From NCBI RefSeq assembly GCF_963678635.1, contig NC_087062.1, positions 46,401,758-46,465,757 on the forward strand: a stretch of 64,000 bases of DNA. Reading direction: 5' to 3'. Source of the DNA: Symsagittifera roscoffensis. Lineage: Eukaryota; Xenacoelomorpha; Acoela; Convolutidae. The notes under the pieces are model-generated. The model was not told the origin of the DNA and searched no databases. It saw only the letters and a program-made list of their open reading frames with translations. A program made the position numbers and the translations under genes. Positions 31,601-42,569 of this stretch are shown here, piece after piece (the stretch's first letter is position 1; the number at the start of each line of letters is the position of its first letter).

Positions 31601-32710
31601 CGTTGCTGACAGGGCATAGCCGAGGAGTTTAGAATCTATCTAGGTGCATTTTGTACATCTTCAATGCCTCTTGGTTCTGTTTCGTTTGGCTTCCACGCTT
31701 CAGATCCGTATGATACAATTGGTAAAATGTAGCCACAGTCTGCATTTAGTTTTGATGACTATGATGATGATTTTGGCAAATTTTGCTTGATTTGGAAAAG
31801 TGCTCCTATGGCTTTTGTCACTCTCTGTTCACAGGTGGCGGACCAGGTGAGATTTTTTGATACTATGATTCCTAGATCTTTCTCGTTATCGGGCTCTGAA
31901 AGCTCGCATTCACCTATATGAGTTTTATGATATGCACAAAATGATTTGAAGATCAAATTATAACAATTCGATAAATTTAAACTCATGTTGCTATCACAGC
32001 ACTATTTACTGAGATGATTAATGTCTGTTTTTAGATGTTTAGAATTTTTTGATAACAGCTTGTAGCTTTCCGCATAGTCAAAACAATTGGATTTCAAGTC
32101 ACTCGGTAGATCATTTATGAAGCAAAAAAAAAACTAACCCGCCCATTATATAACCCTGTGGAACTCCGCTAGTAACATCAAGCCAATTACTGAGCTCAAT
32201 TCTGATTCGAACTCAGTGCTTGCGACTCTGCAGATAGCTTTTAAGTAACTCTATCAGGCTACCACCGATCCCAAAAGATGATAATTTACTGACCAGAAAA
32301 CTATGTTCGACCTTGTCAAAGTGTCTCTCAAAATCAGTGTATTCCGCAAAGATAGGACTTTCCTCATTTTCTTTTAACAGGCTATAGTTTTCATCTAGAT
32401 AATCCAACATTTGAACTGTTGTTATTTGTTTTTGGTCAAAAATCAAATTGGCTTTCGTTCGTGTAGCTGTTTGAAAATCTGATTTGATATTTTATCAAAA
32501 ATGAGTCTTTCCAGCCAGTACTTTGGAGACTGAGAAGAGTAGACGCTACGTTTCCACATGGTAGAATAAGTTAATTTGCTTGCAATTGTATTGCAAAGAA
32601 AGTGTAAACATTTCTTGAGACCGTTGGCCAATTTGTTCAGTATACGGTTTCCAAGTTTATTGGGTCCCATAGTGTTATTCAATTTTAATTTATCCATAGT
32701 TCTTTTGAAT
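28385..32710. repeat. 2.17-kb tandem repeat: Penelope 3' UTR plus LINE RT 3' half
   Basis: Two adjacent units, 28,385-30,546 and 30,547-32,710, with a third at 35,771-37,932 inside the 5.2-kb duplication. Each unit holds the Penelope 3' UTR, about 840 bp without clear genes (28,640-29,480, probably the decayed 3' part of the minus-strand LINE) and a LINE RT segment. Equivalent positions 29,049/31,219 and 29,813/31,986 give the period. Confidence 0.85.
29477..30546 (-). pseudogene. jockey/CR1-like LINE reverse transcriptase, copy 1
   Basis: Minus-strand pieces: PTMWKRSVYFSQSPKYW and LERLIFDKISNQI (30,524-30,270); a frame break; TDFERHFDKVEHSFLVSKL and LKSCLQNRKQRVRI; SGVPQGYIMGGLVFF (30,000-29,940), where active enzymes have SGVPQGS.LGPLLF; a frame break at a poly-A run; then NLSKCYN and EKDLGIIVSKNLTWS (29,813-29,586). 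The catalytic box position reads YAES rather than FADD. This is the most diverged of the four copies. 5' truncated at TTTCCGTG/ACTAAATG. Confidence 0.75.
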
Positions 32711-33110
32711 TATGTTTCCGTGTAATAATTACTCTTGATGATGCTAATTTTGGTTTGGCTGAATATGCAGGGTTTTTCAATTGGTTTATTGAAACAGAAA
32801 GATTATCAATTATCGAATCTGTGAACAAATTATTTTGGAGTGAACTTTTCTTTGGAAAAGAAGAGTGAATGTAGGAAATCGTTGGAAAGGATAGGGTTAT
32901 CTTCAGGAGTTGACGCGGTATTTTCGTAGCAGCTGAAGTTTTCTGAAAATGGCTGCTCGGTTTAAAAATTTCAAATCTCGAAGATGCTGCCCGTTTTTTT
33001 ATTTGAAAACAATAATTTTTGAGCTTTAAGATTTGGTATTTTAGTTCTCCTGTAGCTGGTGGGACGTCTTTGGAGAGTAGTCTGCTTAGAAATTCCATGA
33101 TTTTCATTCA
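31640..33110 (-). pseudogene. jockey/CR1-like LINE reverse transcriptase, copy 2 (with upstream linker)
   Basis: Same RT segments as copy 1, preceded by about 140 codons (33,107-32,685) of a basic linker (KIMEFLSRLLSKDVPP, LFTDSIIDNLSVSINQL) that in such LINEs lies between endonuclease and RT. Frame breaks occur at 32,690, 32,450 and 32,210. No endonuclease domain is left. Beyond 33,110 the noncoding sequence (33,110-33,383) is the target into which the E2 LTR inserted. Confidence 0.7.
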
Positions 33111-33383
33111 AGGTGAAATATTTGGTTTAACAAATGGTGGGTGTCATTTTCAGAACTTTGTTCTCTTTCTTACATGAGATTCACTTAAAGAGTAGAGTTA
33201 CTGCTTCAGCTCATTACATTTTTTTCTCTGTTGGTGTAACAGCTAGGTTCATAACTGTTTTCAAGCTTGAGATCAAAATTAGCATCGTAATCAGCAGAGG
33301 TTTATATTATGTAAACAGAAAGCTTTGGGCTTTAAGATTTAGTACTTAGTTCTCCTGTACCTGGTGGGACGTCTCTCGAAAGT

Positions 33384-34696
33384 TGTGCCATTCTGCCAGA
33401 TTGGCACAGCGCAACCTTCCGGCGACACAAAAGAAATTGAATTAAGGCCTTAGTAACGGAAAATTACTGCGAAGGAGGGTCTAGATGTTTCGAAAGTTTG
33501 AATTTTTAAAATTTCGATTGACTGGCCAATTCTTCTGAGAAATACAAAAAGACGGCCATTTTGACTGAAAAGGTCAAAAAAACAGAACAACAACAAATAT
33601 AGTGAGAAACGGTCGTGCGGGAACACGAGAAAAACGGAGCCTCTTATCGTGGCAATAACACACGATAAGAACCTTAGCAGTGGATATTAGTGGAGAAGGA
33701 AGCTTCAGTGGGGAAGGAATATTCCACGGAACCCTCCCGTGCCACAAATTGGGAGAGATAACAGCGTTATCTCAGGAAGATTACGGGAGCGGAGGCTTGT
33801 TCCCCCAGAGACTGTTGTATGTGAAGGGACTATATAGAACTGACTTTGTAGCTACTTGGATGTCGTGAAACTTTGAATTAACACCGTTATTATTTGATAT
33901 TTTAGAATATGAGTAGCTAGAAGGAGGAAAGGGTCAATCCATCTCCAATGGATTTAATATAGAACTGTCACACAAAAACATTTAAAATAGGGTATTCGAG
34001 CCGTGTTTTTAGTAGCAATCACGTAGTCTGAGGATCCGAAACTCAGCTATGTGGTTGTGTTCGCATGTAAACGAAAGCTGATCAAAAGTCGTTTGACTGA
34101 TGGCCTAAAAATAGTAACTTTTTACTTAGCACTAAACAGACCAGAAAATCAACTGGCAAGGTCGAGACGGTAAAAAACGAGTAGGATTAAGGTAACTGAT
34201 GCCTGCCAGTCGTTAATAGGTACTTTTTCTACGCTCCGTCGCTGTGTAGTATTTGGGCGAATGTTACATAGACGTTTTTATGGCGCTCATGGGTGGGCCT
34301 GTCAAAGGCATAAGACCATCATGATCAGCAAGCGTTTCAGCGACGAACCCTCCGCTCCGGGCGTATGCCCGAGTTAGAGGCCGTAATGACCGTTATTGTA
34401 CTAGGGGGAAGGTGCGTACCCTCCGTCTAGTACTATTTAGCTTTTTAACTTAGTTAACACCGAAAATTCCGGGGGCCGGAGGGTTAGGTGGGAAGTCATG
34501 AGCCCGCTTGTCCCAAGGTCCCGGGAACAAAAACAATTAAAGAGAAAGCGTAAAACCAAACAAAAATAGTGCATAACCAAGAGAAAGCAAAAAAAAATAA
34601 ATTTATTTGAAAACAAAAAATATTAAAAACAGTAAAAAATCCAAAAAAGACCAAAAACACTAAAACAACAAAAAGTGACAGTTTATAAGTTGTTTA
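33384..34696 (+). repeat. extra E2 5' LTR (33,384-34,268) plus leader start, from tandem duplication
   Basis: Begins TGTGCCATTCTGCCAG and ends GCGAATGTTACA, identical to the E2 5' LTR apart from about three bases. It is followed by 428 bp of E2 leader and then cut at the duplication breakpoint. It has no element body, so it is not a solo LTR made by LTR-LTR recombination. Confidence 0.85.
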
Positions 34697-35760
34697 TAAT
34701 TTTGTACATCTTCAATGCCTCTTGGTTCTGTTTCGTTTGGCTTCCACGCTTCAGATCCGTATGATACAATTGGTAAAATGTAGCCACAGTCTGCATTTAG
34801 TTTTGATGACTATGATGATGATTTTGGCAAATTTTGCTTAATTTGGAAAAGTGCTCCTATGGCTTTTGTCACTCTCTGTTCACAGGTGGCGGACCAGGTG
34901 TGATTTTTTGATACTATGATTCCTAGATCTTTCTCGTTATTGGGCTCTGAAAGCTCGCATTCACCTATATGAGTTTTATGATATGCACAAAATGATTTGA
35001 AGATCAAATTGTAACACTTCGATAAATTTAAACTCATGTTGCTATCACAGCACTATTTACTGAGATGATTTATGTCTGTTTTTAGATGTTTAGAATTTTT
35101 TGATAACAGCTTGTAGCTTTCCGCATAGTCAAAACAATTGGATTCCAAGTCACTCGGTAGATCATTTATGAAGCAAAAAAAAACTAACCCGCCCATTATA
35201 TAACCCTGTGCAACTCCGCTAGTAACATCAAGCCAATTACTGAGCTCAATTCTGATTCGAACTCGCTGCTTGCGACTCTGCAGATAGCTTTTAAGTAACT
35301 CTATCAGGCTACCACCATTCCCAAAAGATGATAATTTACTGACCAGAAAACTATGTTCGACCTTGTCAAAGTGTCTCTCAAAATCAGTGTATTCCGCAAA
35401 GATAGGACTTTCCTCATTTTCTTTTAACAGGCTATAGTTTTCATCTAGATAATCCAACATTTGAACTGTTGTTATTTGTTTTTGGTCAAAAATCAAATTG
35501 GCTTTCGTTCGTGTAGCTGTTTGAAAATCTGATTTGATATTTTATCAAAAATGAGTCTTTCCAACCAGTACTTTGGAGACTGAGAAGAGTAGACGCTACG
35601 TTTCCACATGGTAGGATAAGTTAATTTGCTTGCAATTGTATTGCAAAGAAAGTGTAAACATTTCTTGAGACCGTTGGCCAATTTGTTCAGTATACGGTTT
35701 CCAAGTTTTTTGGGTCCCATAGTGTTATTCAATTTTAATTAATCCATTGTTCTTTTGATT
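34697..35760 (-). pseudogene. jockey/CR1-like LINE reverse transcriptase, copy 3
   Basis: Starts abruptly at a junction with the E2 leader fragment (about 34,696). Here the palm frame stays open through the box: SGVAQGYIMGGLVFFCFINDLPSDL followed by FDYAESYKLL (35,496-35,053, 147 codons). YAES replaces the catalytic F/YADD, so the enzyme would be inactive. FGNGGS replaces FGIGGS. 5' truncated at the same ACTAAATG junction as copy 1. Confidence 0.75.
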
Positions 35761-36869
35761 TATGTTTCCGTGACTAAATGAACAAATTGTTACATAAAAA
35801 TTGTTACATAATTTTGGTAATAATTGTGAAGTTGTGATTGGTTAAATTTTGAAGTTTTGAAAAAAAGACATATGACACTTTTTATAATCTTTGATTGTTT
35901 TGTACAGATAGTTTGATTTTTAAAAATCTGAAGATGTACAAAATGTGCAGAAACAATTGTTTGAATTTACTTTTTTAACGCATTATCAAATTAACTGGCT
36001 ATTAAAAACAAGAAAAACTACATTTTTACCAAAAGAGAACTAGTTATTGAAAATGCCTGAAGCGCCTAATTAGCCGTTCAAAAATAGGTAATTCAAAAAC
36101 ACTATACCTTCTTTTTGAATTTTTGTTTGTGTTTTTTTTTGAAGACATTGTTGGTCAGTTAAAGACAGTGCAAAGATTCAAGCGTTCTTTTAGGTAATTT
36201 ACCCATACTGCGCACAAAAATGTTTTTTTTTCTTCATGGTAAACCAAAAATTCAGAAGTTATCATGGTAACCGAAGTGACTTCACTATTCCTTCTTCTCA
36301 CTTAGTCAAAAAACAATTAAATTACATAGTTAGCAAACTTCCATAATGACGTAGAGGATATTTATTATAATGATAATCATACAGAAATTAGGAAAAAAAT
36401 CCAAGGGCTAAATCAAGTTACAGTTTTAACATATAAAGCTGGTGTTAAAAACTTTCGAGTTTAAGCGGCAGTTCAAGCACAGTGGATTCGCCAAGATTTC
36501 TGTAGTTTTTTCACAAAAAAAATTCCAGTATCTTTCAGTCAGTTTTTCTTTCAAAATTTTTGTAATCCATCGTTATCGGGTCAAATGCAAGCCAATATGA
36601 CAATTTTTTTTACTAGAAAAGATGCTCGGGAACAGAAATTGTTATTGCTCTTTTGTTTTTTTCAGCTTTGGGATATTGAACGCGTTGCTGGATAATTGTC
36701 GGTTCTCGGAGGATTTCTTAATACAGGGCTCAACGTGATAGTAAACATAACATTAGTAGTTGTTGTTAGCAACTTTGTGGAAGAAAAGGAGATCGTGCGT
36801 TTCGTGATTGTGCGTTTCAAGTCGTTGCTGACAGGGCATAGCCGAGGAGTTTAGAATCTATCTAGGTGC

Positions 36870-38335
36870 ATTTTGTACATCTTCAATGCCTCTTGGTTCT
36901 GTTTCGTTTGGCTTCCACGCTTCAGATCCGTATGATACAATTGGTAAAATGTAGCCACAGTCTGCATTTAGTTTTGATGACTATGATGATGATTTTGGCA
37001 AATTTTGCTTGATTTGGAAAAGTGCTCCTATGGCTTTTGTCACTCTCTGTTCACAGGTGGCGGACCAGGTGAGATTTTTTGATACTATGATTCCTAGATC
37101 TTTCTCGTTATCGGGCTCTGAAAGCTCGCATTCACCTATATGAGTTTTATGATATGCACAAAATGATTTGAAGATCAAATTATAACACTTCGATAAATTT
37201 AAACTCATGTTGCTATCACAGCACTATTTACTGAGATGATTAATGTCTGTTTTTAGATGTTTAGAATTTTTTGATAACAGCTTGTAGCTTTCCGCATAGT
37301 CAAAACAATTGGATTTCAAGTCACTCGGTAGATCATTTATGAAGCAAAAAAAAACTAACCCGCCCATTATATAACCCTGTGGAACTCCGCTAGTAACATC
37401 AAGCCAATTACTGAGCTCAATTCTGATTCGAACTCGCTGCTTGCGACTCTGCAGATAGCTTTTAAGTAACTCTATCAGGCTACCACCGATCCCAAAAGAT
37501 GATAATTTACTGACCAGAAAACTATGTTCGACCTTGTCAAAGTGTCTCTCAAAATCAGTGTATTCCGCAAAGATAGGACTTTCCTCATTTTCTTTTAACA
37601 GGCTATAGTTTTCATCTAGATAATCCAACATTTGAACTGTTGTTATTTGTTTTTGGTCAAAAATCAAATTGGCTTTCGTTCGTGTAGCTGTTTGAAAATC
37701 TGATTTGATATTTTATCAAAAATGAGTCTTTCCAGCCAGTACTTTGGAGACTGAGAAGAGTAGACGCTACGTTTCCACATGGTAGAATAAGTTAATTTGC
37801 TTGCAATTGTATTGCAAAGAAAGTGTAAACATTTCTTGAGACCGTTGGCCAATTTGTTCAGTATACGGTTTCCAAGTTTATTGGGTCCCATAGTGTTATT
37901 CAATTTTAATTTATCCATAGTTCTTTTGAATTATGTTTCCGTGTAATAATTACTCTTGATGATGCTAATTTTGGTTTGGCTGAATATGCAGGGTTTTTCA
38001 ATTGGTTTATTGAAACAGAAAGATTATCAATTATCGAATCTGTGAACAAATTATTTTGGAGTGAACTTTTCTTTGGAAAAGAAGAGTGAATGTAGGAAAT
38101 CGTTGGAAAGGATAGGGTTATCTTCAGGAGTTGACGCGGTATTTTCGTAGCAGCTGAAGTTTTCTGAAAATGGCTGCTCGGTTTAAAAATTTCAAACTCT
38201 CGAAGATGCTGCCCGTTTTTTTATTTGAAAACAATAATTTTTGAGCTTTAAGATTTGGTATTTTAGTTCTCCTGTAGCTGGTGGGACGTCTTTGGAGAGT
38301 AGTCTGCTTAGAAATTCCATGATTTTCATTCAAGG
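36870..38335 (-). pseudogene. jockey/CR1-like LINE reverse transcriptase, copy 4 (with upstream linker)
   Basis: Equivalent of copy 2 shifted by 5,222 bp, with SGVPQGYIMGGLVFF and YAES (37,667-37,224) in a single frame. The linker part (38,333-38,124) is shorter in frame because of a one-base difference near 38,195. Nearly identical to copy 2, as expected from recent duplication. Confidence 0.75.
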
Positions 38336-38605
38336 TGAAATATTTGGTTTAACAAATGGTGGGTGTCATTTTCAGAACTTTGTTCTCTTTCTTACATGAG
38401 ATTCACTTAAAGAGTAGAGTTACTGCTTCAGCTCATTACATTTTTTTCTCTGTTGGTGTAACAGCTAGGTTCATAACTGTTTTCAAGCTTGAGATCAAAA
38501 TTAGCATCGTAATCAGCAGAGGTTTATATTATGTAAACAGAAAGCTTTGGGCTTTAAGATTTAGTACTTAGTTCTCCTGTACCTGGTGGGACGTCTCTCG
38601 AAAGT

Positions 38606-39490
38606 TGTGCCATTCTGCCAGATTGGCACAGCGCAACCTTCCGGCGACACAAAAGAAATTGAATTAAGGCCTTAGTAACGGAAAATTACTGCGAAGGAGG
38701 GTCTAGATGTTTCGAAAGTTTGAATTTTTAAAATTTCGATTGACTGGCCAATTCTTCTGAGAAATACAAAAAGACGGCCATTTTGACTGAAAAGGTCAAA
38801 AAAACAGAACAACAACAAATATAGTGAGAAACGGTCGTGCGGGAACACGAGAAAAACGGAGCCTCTTATCGTGACAATAACACACGATAAGAACCTTAGC
38901 AGTGGATATTAGTGGAGAAGGAAGCTTCAGTGGGGAAGGAATATTCCACGGAACCCTCCCGTGCCACAAATTGGGAGAGATAACAGCGTTATCTCAGGAA
39001 GATTACGGGAGCGGAGGCTTGTTCCCCCAGAGACTGTTGTATGTGAAGGGACTATATAGAACTGACTTTGTAGCTACTTGGATGTCGTGAAACTTTGAAT
39101 TAACACCGTTATTATTTGATATTTTAGAATATGAGTAGCTAGAAGGAGGAAAGGGTCAATCCATCTCCAATGGATTTAATATAGAACTGTCACACAAAAA
39201 CATTTAAAATAGGATATTCGAGCCGTGTTTTTAGTAGCAATCACGTAGTCTGAGGATCCGAAACTCAGCTATGTGGTTGTGTTCGCATGTAAACGAAAGC
39301 TGATCAAAAGTCGTTTGACTGATGGCCTAAAAATAGTAACTTTTTACTTAGCACTAAACAGACCAGAAAATCAACTGGCAAGGTCGAGACGGTAAAAAAC
39401 GAGTAGGATTAAGGTAACTGATGCCTGCCAGTCGTTAATAGGTACTTTTTCTACGCTCCGTCCCTGTGTAGTATTTGGGCGAATGTTACA
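38606..39490 (+). repeat. 5' LTR of E2 (885 bp)
   Basis: Starts TGTGCCATTCTGCC, ends GGGCGAATGTTACA. A short ORF coding for MDISGEGSFSGEGIFHG-type peptide (38,902-39,090) is present in all three LTR copies, but it is inside the LTR and I see no reason to call it a gene. A TATATA box lies near the middle. Confidence 0.9.
39051..39060 (+). promoter_or_regulatory. TATA-like box in E2 LTR
   Basis: The sequence ggacTATATAgaac lies about 448 bp into the LTR. The same sequence is at 33,831 and 62,075. It is the best candidate for the pol II promoter of the element; the U3/R border would then lie some 30 bp downstream. Inference from the motif only. Confidence 0.4.
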
Positions 39491-39502
39491 TAGACGTTTT
39501 TA

Positions 39503-39519
39503 TGGCGCTCATGGGTGGG
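39503..39519 (+). promoter_or_regulatory. candidate primer-binding site
   Basis: TGGCGCTCATGGGTGGG starts 12 bp after the LTR and begins with the TGG expected for pairing with a tRNA CCA end. E1a and E1b have TGGCGCTCCTGGGTG at the same place. I cannot name the tRNA. The 12-bp gap is longer than usual. Confidence 0.35.
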
Positions 39520-41738
39520 CCTGTCAAAGGCATAAGACCATCATGATCAGCAAGCGTTTCAGCGACGAACCCTCCGCTCCGGGCGTATGCCCGAGTTAGA
39601 GGCCGTAATGACCGTTATTGTACTAGGGGGAAGGTGCGTACCCTCCGTCTAGTACTATTTAGCTTTTTAACTTAGTTAACACCGAAAATTCCGGGGGCCG
39701 GAGGGTTAGGTGGGAAGTCATGAGCCCGCTTGTCCCAAGGTCCCGGGACCAAAAACAATTAAAGAGAAAGCGTAAAACCAAACAAAAATAGTGCATAACC
39801 AAGAGAAAGCAAAAAAAAAATAAATTTATTTGAAAACAAAAAATATTAAAAACAGTAAAAAATCCAAAAAAGACCAAAAACACTAAAAAAACAAAAAGTG
39901 ACAGTTTATAAGTTGTTTCCGGACGAGATGTGATCTGACCTTCCTATTTGTTGTTGTTTCAGATTGATTTATATCTTTTCTGATAGAAAGATTGTGTGTT
40001 TTGGTGAAGTGTTGGATACCCTCCCTTGAGTGTAATTTGAGTATTTAAGCACGTTAATGGTGATTTTGCCGGTGACCGGAGGGTAGAGTGGCAAGCTGAC
40101 CGACGTGTTCCACACTCAACAAGGACATCAGGGACAACATCCACAACGACTGTTGGGTATCGTTGAAACAATTTTGGTATCGTTCGGGTACTATTTCATC
40201 AAAACTTAAGTGGTGGGGGGCACGATTGGCGCGGTCCGATTGTACCCGCCATCGATTACAAATTTCCGAGTTAAGGGTCTTAATTCGGGTATTTTGGTGC
40301 AAAGGAGGGTATCGTACTATTCATTAACGACTACTAATAGGTTATTATCTTTATTATATATTACTTATCTCCTAATTAGACCCAAGAAACACCCAAACTT
40401 CGTCGAAAATTATCGATTTTCGACCAAACTGTGGACCCCCAAATTTTTGGATATCCGAGCTTTTCCGAACAGCAAAAAGCTTTTATATAAGGAGTAGCTC
40501 CGTAGTTCGATCCCCCTAACTAAAGAAACCGCGTGAGAAAAGACTCAGTAAAAGTTGGAAAAAACCAAAATTTTTCGATCAAAATTTCGACAATTTTCTG
40601 AAATTTGTCAATCTGTTTTGGGGATCGAGTTTTTGAGTTTTTAGAGTTAGAGCAATAAAATTTTTTTGTATTAGGAGCGTGCTAGCATAAAGTGCTCGGC
40701 TGCCAGAAAAATTCTTGAGTAACCCTCCGATTAGCTCCGTGGATAGAGCTAACGACTTAAGAATTGGAAAAGGAAGGAATCCGAGGGTCCAAATTTGATA
40801 GTTATTGGCCAAATTTTTGTCTCCAAACCAATTTTGGTCCGGTTTTTTGCATAATTCCAGTGCCGTACAAGGCTACTACGCTCGTTTCAATTATTTTTAG
40901 GCACTTTCAACAGGAATTGCGGAAAAATTTTCTCAGAACCTATATAGGTGGTGAAAAAAGCCCATTTGGACAAACACGTTTTTGGCAATTTCTCAAAGAC
41001 TAGCCAACCGATTGGGATAATTTTTCCATTTTTCCGGACCGCAACCGTTTTTGGGTTGATAGTCTCGGAAAAGAAAATTTTTTTAGGATTTGTTGGTTCG
41101 GAGGGTCCAAACTACAGGTAACCCTCCGAGCGGTAGAAAATTTTATCAAAACACCTTTTTTCCTGATTTTTGCGGAACCCTCCGGAGTGACTTAAGCCCT
41201 TTAGCAACCCTCCTTAGTGGAGATTTTCCACGAGACCCTCCGAAGGAGTTAAAAACAACACCCCATAGGGAATTTAGCTTATTTGACGCTTTCTTAAGCT
41301 AGTTGAAGGCCCTTTTCAAAAACTTGAAAATTTTGGAAGAACCCTCCGAGGTAACCCTCCGGAGCATATTAAGCCTCATGTTGACCCTACTTAGTGAGTT
41401 AAGGGGGACCCTCCGAAGTCTCTTGGGTGACTAAGGTACCCTCCGAAGTAACCCTCCGGAGTAGGCTAAGTGTCTTAACAACCCTTCGAAGTAACCCTCC
41501 GAAGTGACTTAAACCTTCTAACAACCTTGCTTGTTAGAAACTTGAGGAAACCTTCTGTGGCAATTTGGGAAACGGAAAATATCCATTTAATTAAGATCAT
41601 ATTAGGATATTAGGCGTGCTTATTAGGATCATAGGAGCCCATTGTGACCCCGAAATTTGTGATCAACTTTGGATTCTAGATCGGGTGTATCAGAAGTACC
41701 CAAACAAAATTTTTTTTTTATTGTGATTTTGGTTGTGT
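39520..41738 (+). other. E2 leader, first part, noncoding
   Basis: Patchily homologous to the E1 leaders in reverse orientation. About 25 copies of ACCCTCCGG-like motifs are present, densest at 41,090-41,530. A tRNA-like stretch is at 40,728-40,797 (see findings). ORFs of up to 95 codons exist here but none is conserved in E1. Confidence 0.65.
41090..41530 (+). repeat. clustered ACCCTCCGAAGT/ACCCTCCGGAGT motifs in E2 leader
   Basis: At least a dozen near-copies of aaccctccgaagtgactta-type units, spaced irregularly (20-50 bp). This is the positional equivalent of the 25-bp minisatellite in the E1 leader, sharing the core accctYcgga. Less regular than in E1. Confidence 0.7.
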
Positions 41739-42100
41739 GGTTGCCTTGAGCTACACTAATAGGAAAGTTCGGGCAATCCGGGAACAAATAAAAGAAGACC
41801 TCGGTGAGTGTATTAGACAAATACACACTCACTTGAGAAGAAAAGTTGTTCCCTGCTCTCGTGCACTTGGAGCAGTCCGGGTGTGGGGGAGCTTTTTCAA
41901 AGACTTTAGAAGTTTTCGGTCAGAGGTTGCCTTGAGCTACTTAGTAGGACAGCTCAGACAATCGCAGGACACCTAAAAGAAGACCTCGGTGGGTGTATTA
42001 GGCAAATACACACTCACTTGAGAAGACTGGGTCTTGCGCTTTGTTCTTTCGGATCGTTCCGATTGAGGGAAGTCTTTTTCTTTAAGACAAAGTTTTATTG
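41739..42100 (+). repeat. 186-bp direct repeat with hairpin, E2 leader
   Basis: ggttgccttgagctac begins at 41,739 and 41,925. Each copy includes gaagacctcggtgRgtgtattaRRcaaatacacactcacttgagaag, in which GTGAGTGTATT can pair with AATACACACTCAC. The copies differ outside the hairpin, while the hairpin segment is almost unchanged. Candidate packaging signal or splice donor (GTGAGT). Confidence 0.7.
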
Positions 42101-42569
42101 ATCTGTTTATGAATCATCACTGCTTTTAACAAAGCAGTGACTTGATAAATTGTGTGGCGATAAATTGATACTGACGAAAAGTCGCTGTCAACTGTATGAT
42201 ATTCTTATCTGGTTATCAATTGTGTTTTGTGTGTTGATTATATCTTGTATGTTTTGTGTGCTGAATCGCTAAGATTGTCATTGAGAAATCTAAGAGACAT
42301 TTTTGATACCTACGAGATCGAAGAGGCAGCGTTAAGTAATTTAACTTGAACTTGTTGCGGTACGTGTGCATCGCCATTAAATAATAAGAATATTGTTTTT
42401 TGTCATAAAGTATGCAGCGCAGGGACTCGTTAGGATCGACTACTAAGATTCCCAGGCAGCACGCGAGCAAGGGCAGCACGCGAAAATTTAAAACTAGGCG
42501 TAGTCCTCGTTTAGCAGCGCCTCCGACGTGTTTGCCAAAACCGAATCGACTAAAGGTCAACCTGATCTT

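Larger units (their letters stand above)
29477..39918. repeat. 5.22-kb tandem duplication (29,477-34,696 and 34,697-39,918)
   Basis: Every feature from the LINE RT 3' end through the E2 LTR and about 430 bp of E2 leader is present twice at an offset of 5,222-5,224 bp (e.g. LTR starts 33,384 and 38,606). I count about three differences between the two LTR copies over 885 bp. The breakpoint joins leader sequence (gtttataagttgtt) to LINE sequence (ttttgtacatcttc) with little homology. Confidence 0.9.

Noticed and set aside
38902-39090. Small ORF of 62 codons repeated at 33,680, 38,902 and 61,924
   Set aside because: It is inside the E2 LTR and recurs because the LTR does. It is short and lacks independent support.
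42216-42560. Minus-strand ORF of 114 codons before E2 gag
   Set aside because: No motif, opposite strand to the element, not seen in E1.
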